Source: Roseobacter cerasinus (GTDB taxonomy: Bacteria; Pseudomonadota; Alphaproteobacteria; Rhodobacterales; Rhodobacteraceae). From it: a DNA stretch of 64,000 bases. The notes beneath the pieces are model-generated. The model was not told the origin of the DNA. It saw nothing but the letters and a program-made list of their open reading frames with translations, and did not search any database. Numbering within the stretch: the stretch's first letter is position 1; the number at the start of each line of letters is the position of its first letter. Positions 27,630-36,048 of this stretch are shown one piece after another. The DNA is taken from assembly GCF_009811755.1 (NCBI RefSeq), contig NZ_BLIV01000006.1:124001-188000 (forward strand), given 5' to 3'. The position numbers and the translations under genes were made by a program.

Positions 27630-28828
27630 AAGACATCAGCGTAACACTTCCGATCAAGGACCGGTTCGAACTGCCGGAAGGTGTGATCTATCTCGATGGC
27701 AACTCGCTTGGTCCATTGCCCAAGGGGGTGCGGACGCGGGTTGCCGAGATGATGACACAGGAGTGGGGGCGGCACCTCATTCGCGGCTGGAATGCGGATG
27801 ACTGGATGGGGCAGCCTTTGCGGGTGGGCAGTCGGGTCGGGCAGCTGATCGGTGCCCCCGAGGGCACGGTCGTGATGGGAGACACGCTGTCGATTAAGGT
27901 CTATCAGGCGTTGTCGGCGGCCCTGAAGCTGCGCCCGGGACGCAAAGTGATCCTGTCGGACAGCGGTAACTTCCCGTCAGACCTTTACATGGCGCAAGGG
28001 CTGATCGCACAGCTGGATCAGGGATATCAGCTGCGCGTTGTCGCGCCGGACGACGTGGCCCAAGCGCTGAATGACGAGGTCGCTGTCGCGATGCTGACAC
28101 AGGTGGACTATCGCACCGGGCGGATGCACGACATGCAGATGATCACGGCCCAGGTGCAGGCGGCGGGGGCCGTCATGCTGTGGGACCTCGCCCACAGCGC
28201 CGGTGCCGTGCCAGTTGATGTTGCCGGTTGCGGGTGCGAATTCGCGGTGGGCTGTACCTATAAATACCTGAACGGTGGGCCGGGCGCCCCTGCGTTCATC
28301 TATGTGCGGCCCGACATCACGGAGCAGGTGCAGCCCGCACTTGCGGGATGGCTCGGCCATGATGCCCCCTTTGCCTTTGAGGCAACCTATCGTCCGGCGC
28401 AGGATATCGAGCGGATGCGGGTTGGCACGCCGCCGGTCATCCAGATGACCGCGCTGGAAGAGGCGCTGAAGGTCTGGGATGGCATCGACATGTCTGCTGT
28501 GCGGGCCAGAAGCATCGCGCTGTGTGAGTTGTTCATCGAGGAGGTTGAACGCCGGTGCCCCGACCTGCATCTCGCCAGCCCGCGCGATGCCTCGATGCGC
28601 GGCTCGCAGGTGTCCTTTGCTTTCGAGCATGGGTATGCGGCCATGCAGGCTCTGATCTCGCGAGGGGTGATCGGGGATTTTCGTGCACCCGACATCATGC
28701 GGTTTGGATTTACCCCTCTCTATGTGGATGAGCAGGATGTCCGCCGTGCTGTCGATATTTTGCACGAGGTGCTGGTCGGGCAGCTCTGGGACGCGCCCGA
28801 ATTTAAGGCGACGGGCCGGGTCACCTGA
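27626..28828 (+). CDS. kynU: Kynureninase
   Basis: A PLP-dependent hydrolase that splits kynurenine into anthranilate and L-alanine. The 400-residue protein shows YLDGNSLGPLP near the N-terminus, WDLAHSAGAVPVD with Asp187 and His190, and the PLP lysine Lys213 in CTYKYLNGGPGAPAFIYV. The start ATG at 27626 overlaps the kynA stop (ATGA). With kynA and the formamidase it completes tryptophan-to-anthranilate. The next genes turn to transport after a 187-base gap. Confidence 0.97.
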   Translation: MKDISVTLPIKDRFELPEGVIYLDGNSLGPLPKGVRTRVAEMMTQEWGRHLIRGWNADDWMGQPLRVGSRVGQLIGAPEGTVVMGDTLSIKVYQALSAALKLRPGRKVILSDSGNFPSDLYMAQGLIAQLDQGYQLRVVAPDDVAQALNDEVAVAMLTQVDYRTGRMHDMQMITAQVQAAGAVMLWDLAHSAGAVPVDVAGCGCEFAVGCTYKYLNGGPGAPAFIYVRPDITEQVQPALAGWLGHDAPFAFEATYRPAQDIERMRVGTPPVIQMTALEEALKVWDGIDMSAVRARSIALCELFIEEVERRCPDLHLASPRDASMRGSQVSFAFEHGYAAMQALISRGVIGDFRAPDIMRFGFTPLYVDEQDVRRAVDILHEVLVGQLWDAPEFKATGRVT

Positions 28829-28853
28829 CCTCAAACCACCTGGTCGGAAATAA

Positions 28854-28887
28854 ACATTGCAATGTAAATAATTTTAAGCCTAAAATT
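28854..28887. promoter_or_regulatory. Palindrome and hairpin after kynU
   Basis: A perfect 12-base palindrome ACATTGCAATGT (28854-28865) is followed at once by AATTTTA-AGCC-TAAAATT (28870-28887), a 7-base-pair AT-rich stem. They lie 25 bases after kynU and about 130 bases before the cupin gene. They could be a regulator site, a weak terminator, or both; the GC-rich surroundings make the AT-rich symmetry stand out. Confidence 0.45.
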
Positions 28888-29015
28888 TCAGGGGTAAAAT
28901 AGTTTGTTGGTGGGTTTGTCGCGGGCCGATCAAAGCTTTGGGGCGTTGCCGGGTATTGGGGCGCGTGCTTTGGTCATGTGGTCTGACGCAGCGGAGATCT
29001 GACGGGGAGAACAAC

Positions 29016-29480
29016 ATGGACGCAATGACACCGGGCATCGTGCGCTCAGGCAGCGGGTTTGAAGGGATCACCTGGAACATTCTTGGGCAGACCTATGTGC
29101 CCAAGGCCGTGACTGAGGATTGCTTTAGCTGGCATGCCACCTTGCCTCCCGGCACCTTCGTCCCACCCCATATTCACCCGGATCAGGACGAGTTTCTTTA
29201 CATCCTCGAAGGCCGCTTTGATTTCCTGCTCGACGGGCAGGAGACGTTTGCCGAACCGGGTGATCTGGTCAAACTGCCCAAAGGCATCCCTCATGGGATC
29301 TTCAACAAATCCGATCAGACAATCAAAACCATGTTTTGGGTCACGCCGACCCAACGGCTCTATGATCTCTTCTGGGTGTTGCACAATCTGGGACCAGAGG
29401 CGGACCCGGCTGAGGTTGTGTCGATCTCAGCCGCCCATGCGATTGATTTCCTGCCACCGCCGGACGCCGAGAGCGATTGA
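29016..29480 (+). CDS. Cupin-domain protein
   Basis: A 154-residue single-domain cupin. The metal motif HIHPDQDEFLYILEG gives His52, His54 and Glu59, and PKGIPHGIFN gives His93, so all four usual metal ligands are present. It is not 3-hydroxyanthranilate dioxygenase, which has a different N-terminus. The ATG at 29016 follows GGGGAGA. Its stop shares a base with the flavin monooxygenase start (TGATG). It could be a dioxygenase, isomerase or ligand sensor for the compound imported by the neighbouring ABC system. Confidence 0.85.
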   Translation: MDAMTPGIVRSGSGFEGITWNILGQTYVPKAVTEDCFSWHATLPPGTFVPPHIHPDQDEFLYILEGRFDFLLDGQETFAEPGDLVKLPKGIPHGIFNKSDQTIKTMFWVTPTQRLYDLFWVLHNLGPEADPAEVVSISAAHAIDFLPPPDAESD

Positions 29481-30733
29481 TGCGTAAGGTTGTCATAGCT
29501 GGCGCGGGCATTGGTGGGCTGACCACCGCGCTGATGCTGCATCAGCGTGGCATCGACGCGGTGATTGTCGAGCAGGCCTCAGACGTGCGGGAAGTGGGTG
29601 TGGGCATCAACACCCTGCCGCATGCGATTGCCGAATTGGTCGAGCTGGGCTTGTTGGAGCGTTTGGACGCGGTGGGCCTGCGCACGCGCGAGCTGCGCTA
29701 TTTGACCCGAACCGGGCAGGAAATCTGGCGCGAACTGCGCGGCCTGCACGCCGGCCATGACCACCCGCAGTTTTCGATCCACCGCGGGCGGTTGCAGAAG
29801 CTGCTCTATGACGCCGTGATCGAGCGACTTGGGCCGGAGGCGGTGATCACCGGGTTCAGCCTCGGCGGCTTTGTTCAGGATGAGGGCGCGGTGACGTCTC
29901 ATTTCCTTGATGCACGGGACGGGTCCGGTTCCATGTCGCTGCGCAGTGAGGTCCTGATCTGTGCGGATGGCATCCACAGCGTCGGGCGGCGGCGGTTTTA
30001 CCCCAAGGAAGGACCACCCAGTTGGGCCGGTGTGGTCATGTGGCGTGGTGCCGTCGATTGGCCGGTCTGGGAAGACGGCGAGACCATGGCGATTGCAGGC
30101 GGGCTGGCGGGCAAGCTGGTGCTTTACCCCATAGCCCCCGCCAAAGACGGCAAGCAACTGATGAACTGGGTTGTAAACGTGCGCATCGCTGATGGCAGCG
30201 TCACACCACCCCCGCGCGACAGCTGGTCGAAACGCGCATCCCTGGCGCGTGTTCTGCCCTATGCCAAGCGGTTCTCGGTGCCAGGCATCGACATCGAGGC
30301 ACTGGTCCGCGCCAGCGGCGACATCTTTGAATATCCGATGGCGGATCGCGATCCGCTGCCGCGCTGGACGAACGGGCGGGTGACCTTGCTGGGTGATGCG
30401 GCGCATCCGATGTATCCCGTCGGCTCGAACGGAGCGGCGCAGGCGATCCTGGATGCGCGCTGCCTTGCGGACCAGCTCGCGCAGGCCGCTCATCCGCGCG
30501 AGGCGCTGTACCGCTATGAGCAGGCGCGTCTGCCCAAGACAGCGGAGATCGTGCGCACCAACCGCATCGGCGGGCCGGAGCGGGTCATCGACGAGGTGGA
30601 AAAGCGCAGCCCCGCAGGCTTTGACGACATCAACGCGGTGATGAGCCTGGCGGAGCGGGAAGCCATCGTGCGCGGCTATGCCAAGATGGCCGGGTTCGCG
30701 GCCAAACTCGAGCGCAAGAGCCTCGCCTCGTGA
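29480..30733 (+). CDS. FAD-dependent aromatic monooxygenase
   Basis: A 417-residue class A flavoprotein monooxygenase. The N-terminal GxGxxG is Gly8, Gly10 and Gly13 in VIAGAGIGGLTTAL. GVGINTLPHAIAELVELGLLE, CADGIHS (DG motif) and GDAAHPMYPVGSNGAAQAILDA complete the family signatures. It resembles PhzS and related flavin-dependent oxidoreductases more than kynurenine 3-monooxygenase, but this is judged by eye. An aromatic or N-heteroaromatic substrate, perhaps the one imported by the downstream ABC system, is likely. Confidence 0.87.
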   Translation: MRKVVIAGAGIGGLTTALMLHQRGIDAVIVEQASDVREVGVGINTLPHAIAELVELGLLERLDAVGLRTRELRYLTRTGQEIWRELRGLHAGHDHPQFSIHRGRLQKLLYDAVIERLGPEAVITGFSLGGFVQDEGAVTSHFLDARDGSGSMSLRSEVLICADGIHSVGRRRFYPKEGPPSWAGVVMWRGAVDWPVWEDGETMAIAGGLAGKLVLYPIAPAKDGKQLMNWVVNVRIADGSVTPPPRDSWSKRASLARVLPYAKRFSVPGIDIEALVRASGDIFEYPMADRDPLPRWTNGRVTLLGDAAHPMYPVGSNGAAQAILDARCLADQLAQAAHPREALYRYEQARLPKTAEIVRTNRIGGPERVIDEVEKRSPAGFDDINAVMSLAEREAIVRGYAKMAGFAAKLERKSLAS

Positions 30734-30802
30734 CGAACCCGGCAAAATGTGAAATGCAATAAAGGTATAAAACCAAATCAAAAGACGACAGGGAGTACCA
30801 AT

Positions 30803-31972
30803 ATGAAGACGACACTGACATCCACCGCGGGGGCGGCGCTGTTCTCGGCAATGATGAGCACAACGGCCATGGCCGAAGATCTCAAGATCGGGATGGTCGT
30901 GACACTGTCCGGCCCGCCCGCAGCCCTTGGCCAGCAGATCGTGGATGGGTTCCAGCTTGCCCTTGATCACAAGGATGGGCAGCTTGGCGGGCAGGCCGTT
31001 GAGCTGATCATTGAGGATGATGAACTCAAGCCCGATGTCGCCCTGCTCAAGGCCACATCGCTGGTGGAGCGTGAAGAGGTCGATTTTGTTGTCGGCACCG
31101 TATTTTCCAATATGCTTCAGGCGGTTTTTAAACCCATCGTCCAGTCCGAGACCTTTCTGATCAGCCCCAACGCGGGCCCGTCGACCTTTGCCGGACGCAA
31201 CTGCAACCCATTCTTCTTTGCGACCTCCTACCAGAACAATCAGAACGCCGAGGTGAGCGGGATGATCGCGACCGAGGAAGGCTTTGAGAACGTCTTTGTC
31301 ATGGCGCCGAACTACCAGGCCGGGCGCGACAATGTGGAAGGCTTCCGCCAGACGTTCAAAGGGTCGGTCACGGATGAGGTCTTTACGCCGCTGGGGCATC
31401 AGGACTTCTCAGCCGAGCTGGCGCGGGTCTCGACCTCCGGCTCTGACGCGATCTTCACATTCATGCCGGGGGGCATGGGTGTCCGGCTGGTCAATCAGTT
31501 CGAAGGGGCAGGGCTGTCGGACAGCATGAAATTCATGTCGGTTTTCACCACCGACGAGACCACTTTGCCGGGCCAGAAAGACGCGGCTGTGGGCTTCCTT
31601 GCGGCGGGCAGCTGGGCGCCAGACCTGCCGAATGACGACAACCTCGCCTTTGTGGCCGCCTTTGAGGAGAAGTACGGCTATATCCCCGGCTCCTACGCGA
31701 TGCAGGCCTATGATACGGCAAACCTGATCGACAGTGCGGTGGCCGAAGTGGGTGGCGACTTGAGCGACAAGGACGCGGTGCGCGCAGCCCTGCGCAAGGC
31801 GGATTTCACCTCGCTGCGCGGGGATTTCTCGTTCAACAACAATCACTATCCGGTGCAGGACTTTCACGCGCTACAGGTGGTGAAGCGCGAGGACGGCAAA
31901 TTCCACACGTCATTTGTGCGCACCGTGGCCGAGGACTATGCCGACAGCTTCCACGCTGACTGCAAGATGTAA
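30803..31972 (+). CDS. ABC transporter substrate-binding protein (Leu/Ile/Val-binding-like)
   Basis: A 389-residue periplasmic binding protein with a signal peptide (about 1-23, ending AMA-ED) and the type I fold typical of branched-chain amino acid and aromatic acid ABC systems: IGMVVTLSGPPAALGQQIVDGFQLAL, QLGGQAVELIIEDDELKPDVALLKATSLVEREEVDFVVG and SYAMQAYDTANLIDSAV. The ATG at 30803 follows AGGGAG. A strong hairpin separates it from the permease genes, which would allow more of this protein than of the membrane parts. The ligand is probably an aromatic compound related to the island, by inference. Confidence 0.9.
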   Translation: MKTTLTSTAGAALFSAMMSTTAMAEDLKIGMVVTLSGPPAALGQQIVDGFQLALDHKDGQLGGQAVELIIEDDELKPDVALLKATSLVEREEVDFVVGTVFSNMLQAVFKPIVQSETFLISPNAGPSTFAGRNCNPFFFATSYQNNQNAEVSGMIATEEGFENVFVMAPNYQAGRDNVEGFRQTFKGSVTDEVFTPLGHQDFSAELARVSTSGSDAIFTFMPGGMGVRLVNQFEGAGLSDSMKFMSVFTTDETTLPGQKDAAVGFLAAGSWAPDLPNDDNLAFVAAFEEKYGYIPGSYAMQAYDTANLIDSAVAEVGGDLSDKDAVRAALRKADFTSLRGDFSFNNNHYPVQDFHALQVVKREDGKFHTSFVRTVAEDYADSFHADCKM

Positions 31973-31981
31973 GGTGGGAAG

Positions 31982-32005
31982 CCCCTCGGCTCTTGGGCCG
32001 AGGGG
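31982..32005 (+). terminator. Intercistronic hairpin after the binding-protein gene
   Basis: Perfect 8-base arms CCCCTCGG (31982-31989) and CCGAGGGG (31998-32005) with an 8-base loop, in the 60-base gap between the binding-protein and permease genes. There is no T-run. This is the usual arrangement that partly terminates and protects the upstream mRNA, raising binding-protein yield. Confidence 0.6.
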
Positions 32006-32032
32006 ACCTGTCGCGAAACGGCTCGGTTTCTC

Positions 32033-32959
32033 ATGTCATTGACCCTTTTTCTGATCCTGTGCCTGAATGGGTTGCAGTATGGTCTGTTGCTGTTTCTGAT
32101 CGCGGCTGGCCTGACGCTGGTGTTTGGGGTGATGGGGTTCATCAATCTGGCCCATGGCGTGCAGTACATGGTGGGCGCCTATCTGATCTTTGCTTTCACC
32201 GGGCTGACCGGCCATTTTGGTTTGGCACTGGTACTGTCGCTGGTCACCGCCCTGCTGATCGGGCTTTTGCTGGAATATGTGGTCTTTCGGCATCTTTATG
32301 ACCGCACGCACCTCGATCAGGTGCTGGCGACCTTCGGGATCATCATTTTCCTCAATGAGCTGGCCAAGGTGCTCTTTGGCCCCACAACCTTGTCGATTGC
32401 CACACCGGAGTTCCTGTCAGGCTCGATCCAACTGACGGAGCAGCTGCGCTATCCGGTCTACCGGCTGGTCACCATCGGGGTTGGTCTGGTTGTGGCGGCG
32501 GGGCTGTTTCTGACGATCAGCTACACGCGCACGGGCATGCTGATCCGCGCAGGCTCCACCACGCCCGAGATGGTTGCCGCGCTGGGTGTGAACATCAAAC
32601 AGCTGTTTCGCATTGTCTTTGGTGTGGGCGCGATGCTCGCCGGGTTCGCCGGAGTGATCGCAGCCCCGATCTTTGCGATTGAGCCGGGCATGGGCGATAA
32701 CATTCTGATCGTCGCTTTTGTCGTCATCATCATCGGAGGCGTCGGCTCCATCGGCGGAGCCTTTGTCGCGGCAATCCTGGTGGGGCTGATCGACACGCTG
32801 GGGCGCAGCTTGGCGACTGAGTTGCTGTCGTTTGTCTTCAACCCGTCGATGGCCAATCAGATCGGCCCCGCGCTGGCCTCTATGCTGATTTACATTCTCA
32901 TGGCGGCGATCCTGGTGATCCGACCCAAAGGCCTGTTGCCCGCCAAGGGGGTGCATTGA
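32033..32959 (+). CDS. Branched-chain-type ABC transporter permease (LivH-like)
   Basis: A 308-residue inner-membrane permease of the LivH type, with about eight hydrophobic segments. LNGLQYGLLLFLIAAGLTLVFGVMGFINLAHG at the start and AIFAIEPGMGDNILIVAFVVIIIGGVGSIGGAFVAAILVG near 215-255 hold the family's EAA-like coupling region and conserved glycines. Its stop shares a base with the LivM-like start. It forms the membrane channel with that protein. Confidence 0.92.
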   Translation: MSLTLFLILCLNGLQYGLLLFLIAAGLTLVFGVMGFINLAHGVQYMVGAYLIFAFTGLTGHFGLALVLSLVTALLIGLLLEYVVFRHLYDRTHLDQVLATFGIIIFLNELAKVLFGPTTLSIATPEFLSGSIQLTEQLRYPVYRLVTIGVGLVVAAGLFLTISYTRTGMLIRAGSTTPEMVAALGVNIKQLFRIVFGVGAMLAGFAGVIAAPIFAIEPGMGDNILIVAFVVIIIGGVGSIGGAFVAAILVGLIDTLGRSLATELLSFVFNPSMANQIGPALASMLIYILMAAILVIRPKGLLPAKGVH

Positions 32960-33900
32960 TGGACCGTAGTCTGGTGATCGGAGCACTGATCTTCGCGTGC
33001 CTCCTTGCGATGCCCGTGCTGTTGCCGCTGGTCGGTGCGGAGTATCTGACGGGTCTGTTGATCAAGGCCATGCTGTTGGCCATTGCCGCCATTTCGCTGG
33101 ATCTGATCATCGGCCATGGCGGGATGGTTAGCCTCGGCCACGCAGCGTTTATCGGCGTGGGGGCCTATGCAGCGGCAATCGGGCTGGAAAGCGGGATCGA
33201 GAATATTCTGGTTCTGCTGCTGCTGACACTGGTGGTCACCGGCGGCATCGCCCTGATCACCGGTGCGCTGGCCCTGCGCACGACGGGCGTCTATTTCCTG
33301 ATGATCACGCTGGCTTTCGGGCAGATGATCTATTTCACCCTGACCTCACTGGCAGCTTATGGCGGGGATGATGGCCTGACGCTTTGGTCACTGGCGACCT
33401 TTTTTGGCAGTGACATCGTGCAGAACCGCGGGGGCCTCTACTTTGTCATTCTGGCTGTGCTCTTTCTCAGCTGGTTCGGTGTTTACCGCATCAGCCAGTC
33501 GCGCTTTGGCCGCGTTCTGCGAGCGGCGCGCGACAACCCGCAACGGGCTGAGGTCATGGGCTACCCCATCGCGCGCTATCAACTGATCGCCTATGTGATC
33601 GCTGCGCTGATCGCAGGCATATCCGGGTTGCTGCTGGTGCAGCACGCCGAATTTGTCAGCCCCTCCATCGCAGCCTGGCAACGCTCCGGTGATCTGATCG
33701 TGGCCGTGGTGCTGGGCGGTCTGGGCACGCGCAACGGGGCGCTGCTGGGGGCGTTCTTCATCGTGATCGTGGAAGAGCTGCTCAGCTCGGTGATCCACGA
33801 ATGGCGGCTGATCTACGGGCCGCTTCTTGTTCTGCTGGTGCTCTACGCCAAGGGCGGGCTGAACGATCTGCTGACGCCCGCCGCGCAGAAGGGGCGGTGA
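32959..33900 (+). CDS. Branched-chain-type ABC transporter permease (LivM-like)
   Basis: A 313-residue permease of the LivM type, with some nine hydrophobic segments. AISLDLIIGHGGMVSLGHAAFIGVGAYAAA near the N-terminus and GLLLVQHAEFVSPSIAAWQRSGDLIVAVVLGGLGTRNGALLGAFFIV near 215-270 match the family. The ATG at 32959 (TGATG with the LivH-like stop) was taken instead of a TTG three bases earlier. It pairs with the LivH-like protein. Confidence 0.92.
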   Translation: MDRSLVIGALIFACLLAMPVLLPLVGAEYLTGLLIKAMLLAIAAISLDLIIGHGGMVSLGHAAFIGVGAYAAAIGLESGIENILVLLLLTLVVTGGIALITGALALRTTGVYFLMITLAFGQMIYFTLTSLAAYGGDDGLTLWSLATFFGSDIVQNRGGLYFVILAVLFLSWFGVYRISQSRFGRVLRAARDNPQRAEVMGYPIARYQLIAYVIAALIAGISGLLLVQHAEFVSPSIAAWQRSGDLIVAVVLGGLGTRNGALLGAFFIVIVEELLSSVIHEWRLIYGPLLVLLVLYAKGGLNDLLTPAAQKGR

Positions 33901-33902
33901 CC

Positions 33903-34643
33903 ATGCTTGAGATCGAGAACCTGCATAAGAGTTTCGGCGCGCTGACAGTCAGCCATGACATCTCGCTCAGCGTCGGGGCAGGCCAGTGTCATGCGGTGAT
34001 CGGCCCAAACGGGGCGGGCAAGACCACGCTGATCCATCAAATCTCTGGCGTGCTCAGGCAGGACAAGGGGCGCGTCGCGCTCGATGGCAAGGATGTCTCA
34101 GCGCTGTCGGTTTGGGAGCGGGTGCAGGCCGGCTTGGGGCGCACGTTTCAGATCACGTCTGTGCTGCCGTCGTTTTCGGTTCTGGAAAATGTCGCTACTG
34201 CGGTGCAGGCAAAAAACGGGTCGAGCCTGCGGTTCCTGGCAGCGGCGGCCCGCGAAGCGGCGCTGAACGACATTGCGCAGGACATTCTGACCCGCGTGGG
34301 CCTTGGCGCGAGGTCCGGGCAACAGGCCGCAGATCTATCACATGGAGAGCTGCGCCTGCTGGAGCTGGCCATCGCCCTGGCCGGAGAACCCAAGTGCCTG
34401 CTGCTGGATGAGCCCATGGCGGGACTGGGCCGCACGGAAAGCGTCGCGCTCATCGACCTGTTGAGAACCCTGCGCGAGGAGCTCCCGATGTTGTTGGTGG
34501 AACATGACATGGATGCGGTGTTCCAGCTCGCCGATGACCTGTCGGTTCTGGTCGATGGTCAGATCGTTGCCCGGGGCACGCCGGATGAGGTGCGTCAGAA
34601 CCCCAAGGCGCGCGCCGCCTACCTGGGGGAGGGCAGCGGATGA
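33903..34643 (+). CDS. ABC transporter ATP-binding protein (LivG-like)
   Basis: A 246-residue ATPase. Walker A GPNGAGKTT, the Q-loop segment GLGRTFQITSVLPSFSVLENV, a signature that reads LSHGELRLLELAIAL instead of LSGGxxQ, Walker B CLLLDEPMAGLG and the H-loop VEHDMD are present. The His in the signature is common in LivG-type proteins of aromatic-acid transporters. The start MLEIENLHKSFGAL at 33903 follows the permease gene by 2 bases and overlaps the LivF-like gene by four at its end. Confidence 0.93.
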   Translation: MLEIENLHKSFGALTVSHDISLSVGAGQCHAVIGPNGAGKTTLIHQISGVLRQDKGRVALDGKDVSALSVWERVQAGLGRTFQITSVLPSFSVLENVATAVQAKNGSSLRFLAAAAREAALNDIAQDILTRVGLGARSGQQAADLSHGELRLLELAIALAGEPKCLLLDEPMAGLGRTESVALIDLLRTLREELPMLLVEHDMDAVFQLADDLSVLVDGQIVARGTPDEVRQNPKARAAYLGEGSG

Positions 34644-35341
34644 CCCATCTGGCCCAGATCAAGGACCTGCACGCCGGATATGGGCGCGCCGAGGTGTTGT
34701 TTGGCCTTGATCTGGATGTGGTCGAAGGGGCCGTGACCACGCTGATCGGGCGTAATGGCATGGGCAAGACCACGACGATCCGCAGTCTGATGGGGCTATT
34801 GACCCCGCGCAGCGGATCTATCCACATCAAAGGGGCCGATCTGACCGGCGCACCCTCGTACCGCGTCGCACAAGCCGGAGTGGGGCTTGTGCCCGAGGGG
34901 CGACAGGTCTTTCCCTCCTTGAGTGTTGTAGAAAACCTCCGCGCCACGGCGCGGCCGCGCCCAGATGGTTGGTCCGAAGCGCGCATCTTCGAGGCTTTCC
35001 CTCGCCTGGCTGAACGGCGTGGCCATTTTGGCTTTCAGCTCTCTGGCGGCGAGCAGCAGATGCTGGCCATCGGACGCGCGCTCATGACCAACCCGGATCT
35101 GTTGGTTCTGGACGAGGCCACCGAGGGCCTCGCACCGCTGATCCGCGAAGAGATCTGGAGCATGCTGGATCGGTTGAAGCGCTCTGGCTTGTCGATCTTG
35201 CTGGTGGACAAGAATCTTGATGAGCTGTCGCGCATTTCCGACCACTACTATGTGATCGAGAAGGGCAGGATTGTGTGGCGTGGCAATGCCGCTGACTTTG
35301 GCGCCAACCGCAGTGAGGTTGAGCAATTCCTGCACATCTAA
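34640..35341 (+). CDS. ABC transporter ATP-binding protein (LivF-like)
   Basis: A 233-residue ATPase with Walker A GRNGMGKTTT, the VPEGRQVFPSLSVVENL block specific to LivF, signature LSGGEQQMLAIGRAL and Walker B LLVLDEATEGLAP. The usual His of the H-loop (VEHN/D) is replaced: the segment reads LLVDKNLDEL, with a lysine-asparagine pair in place of the His-containing motif, a variant often seen in this family. It completes the five-gene importer and the operon. Confidence 0.92.
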   Translation: MTHLAQIKDLHAGYGRAEVLFGLDLDVVEGAVTTLIGRNGMGKTTTIRSLMGLLTPRSGSIHIKGADLTGAPSYRVAQAGVGLVPEGRQVFPSLSVVENLRATARPRPDGWSEARIFEAFPRLAERRGHFGFQLSGGEQQMLAIGRALMTNPDLLVLDEATEGLAPLIREEIWSMLDRLKRSGLSILLVDKNLDELSRISDHYYVIEKGRIVWRGNAADFGANRSEVEQFLHI

Positions 35342-35354
35342 GGCCGTGCTGCCG

Positions 35355-35882
35355 TCACCTCAGAAAGTCGAGCAATGCGTCCATGGTTCCGCGCTCCATG
35401 TCCAGCGAGATGCCCTCATCCTCCAAGCGCCTGGCCACTCGGCCCCCTGCGTTTTCACCGGCACGTTGCCCGGCAACCTGACCGGTCTGGGCCAAGGTCA
35501 ACATCAATTCCGGGGTCCGCTCGACCAAGGACTGCCCTGCCGGCGTGGCGTAGAACTCCGCGATTGTTGACAACTCATCGGGGGAGAACTCCGCCAGATA
35601 GAGTTTGCGGATCTCACCCCGCATCGTATCCGTGAACTCACCAACAAATTCGGCAAAGAAGATGTCCATAAATCGATCCATATCGCTGATCACGATGCCA
35701 CGTTGACCAAATTGCTGGGTCAGCGCATCACGCACCAGCGGCCGCTGCGCCGTAAGCGCACCCAGAAACAGCTCGTCGGTCACGGTCTGCGCAACGATAT
35801 AGTCGGCGTCTTTTTCTGGGTCGGCTGCGACAGGTGCGGCGAGGCTGAGCGCCAGAGCGGCAGTCATCAGAAAGGTCTTCAT
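35355..35882 (-). CDS. DUF2059 domain-containing exported protein
   Basis: A 175-residue protein with a signal peptide (about 1-20, ending VAA-DP) and a DUF2059 domain. The diagnostic stretch is IRKLYLAEFSPDELSTIAEFYATPAGQSLVERTPEL, split across about residues 90-125. The function of DUF2059 proteins is not known; they are periplasmic and helical. A good AAGGA site precedes the ATG. The gene is convergent with the ABC operon, whose stop is 13 bases away, and divergent from the lipoprotein hydrolase gene. Confidence 0.85.
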   Translation of the reverse strand: MKTFLMTAALALSLAAPVAADPEKDADYIVAQTVTDELFLGALTAQRPLVRDALTQQFGQRGIVISDMDRFMDIFFAEFVGEFTDTMRGEIRKLYLAEFSPDELSTIAEFYATPAGQSLVERTPELMLTLAQTGQVAGQRAGENAGGRVARRLEDEGISLDMERGTMDALLDFLR

Positions 35883-36048
35883 ATGGGCAGGTCCTTTTCA
35901 AAGGTGTCGTTGGAGAGCCTAGTCCAAAAGCCAGACGATGCAACTCTGCGTCACTTTTGGCTGTCTCTCCCTACATTCCATCTCGTGATTTGATTTTCTC
36001 TCCGCGCATGTTAGCGCTCTGAGGAAGATGGGCAGAGGTGGGTGAGAT

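Noticed and set aside
29480-30733. Kynurenine 3-monooxygenase
   Set aside because: The protein has the FAD monooxygenase fold, but its GVGINTLPHAI and GDAAHPMYPVGSNGA segments match the PhzS group better, and no 3-hydroxykynurenine or 3-hydroxyanthranilate genes are nearby.
29579-31399. Long open frame opposite the monooxygenase and ABC binding-protein genes
   Set aside because: It crosses two clearly identified genes on the plus strand and has low-complexity His/Arg/Gly-rich content typical of an antisense shadow.
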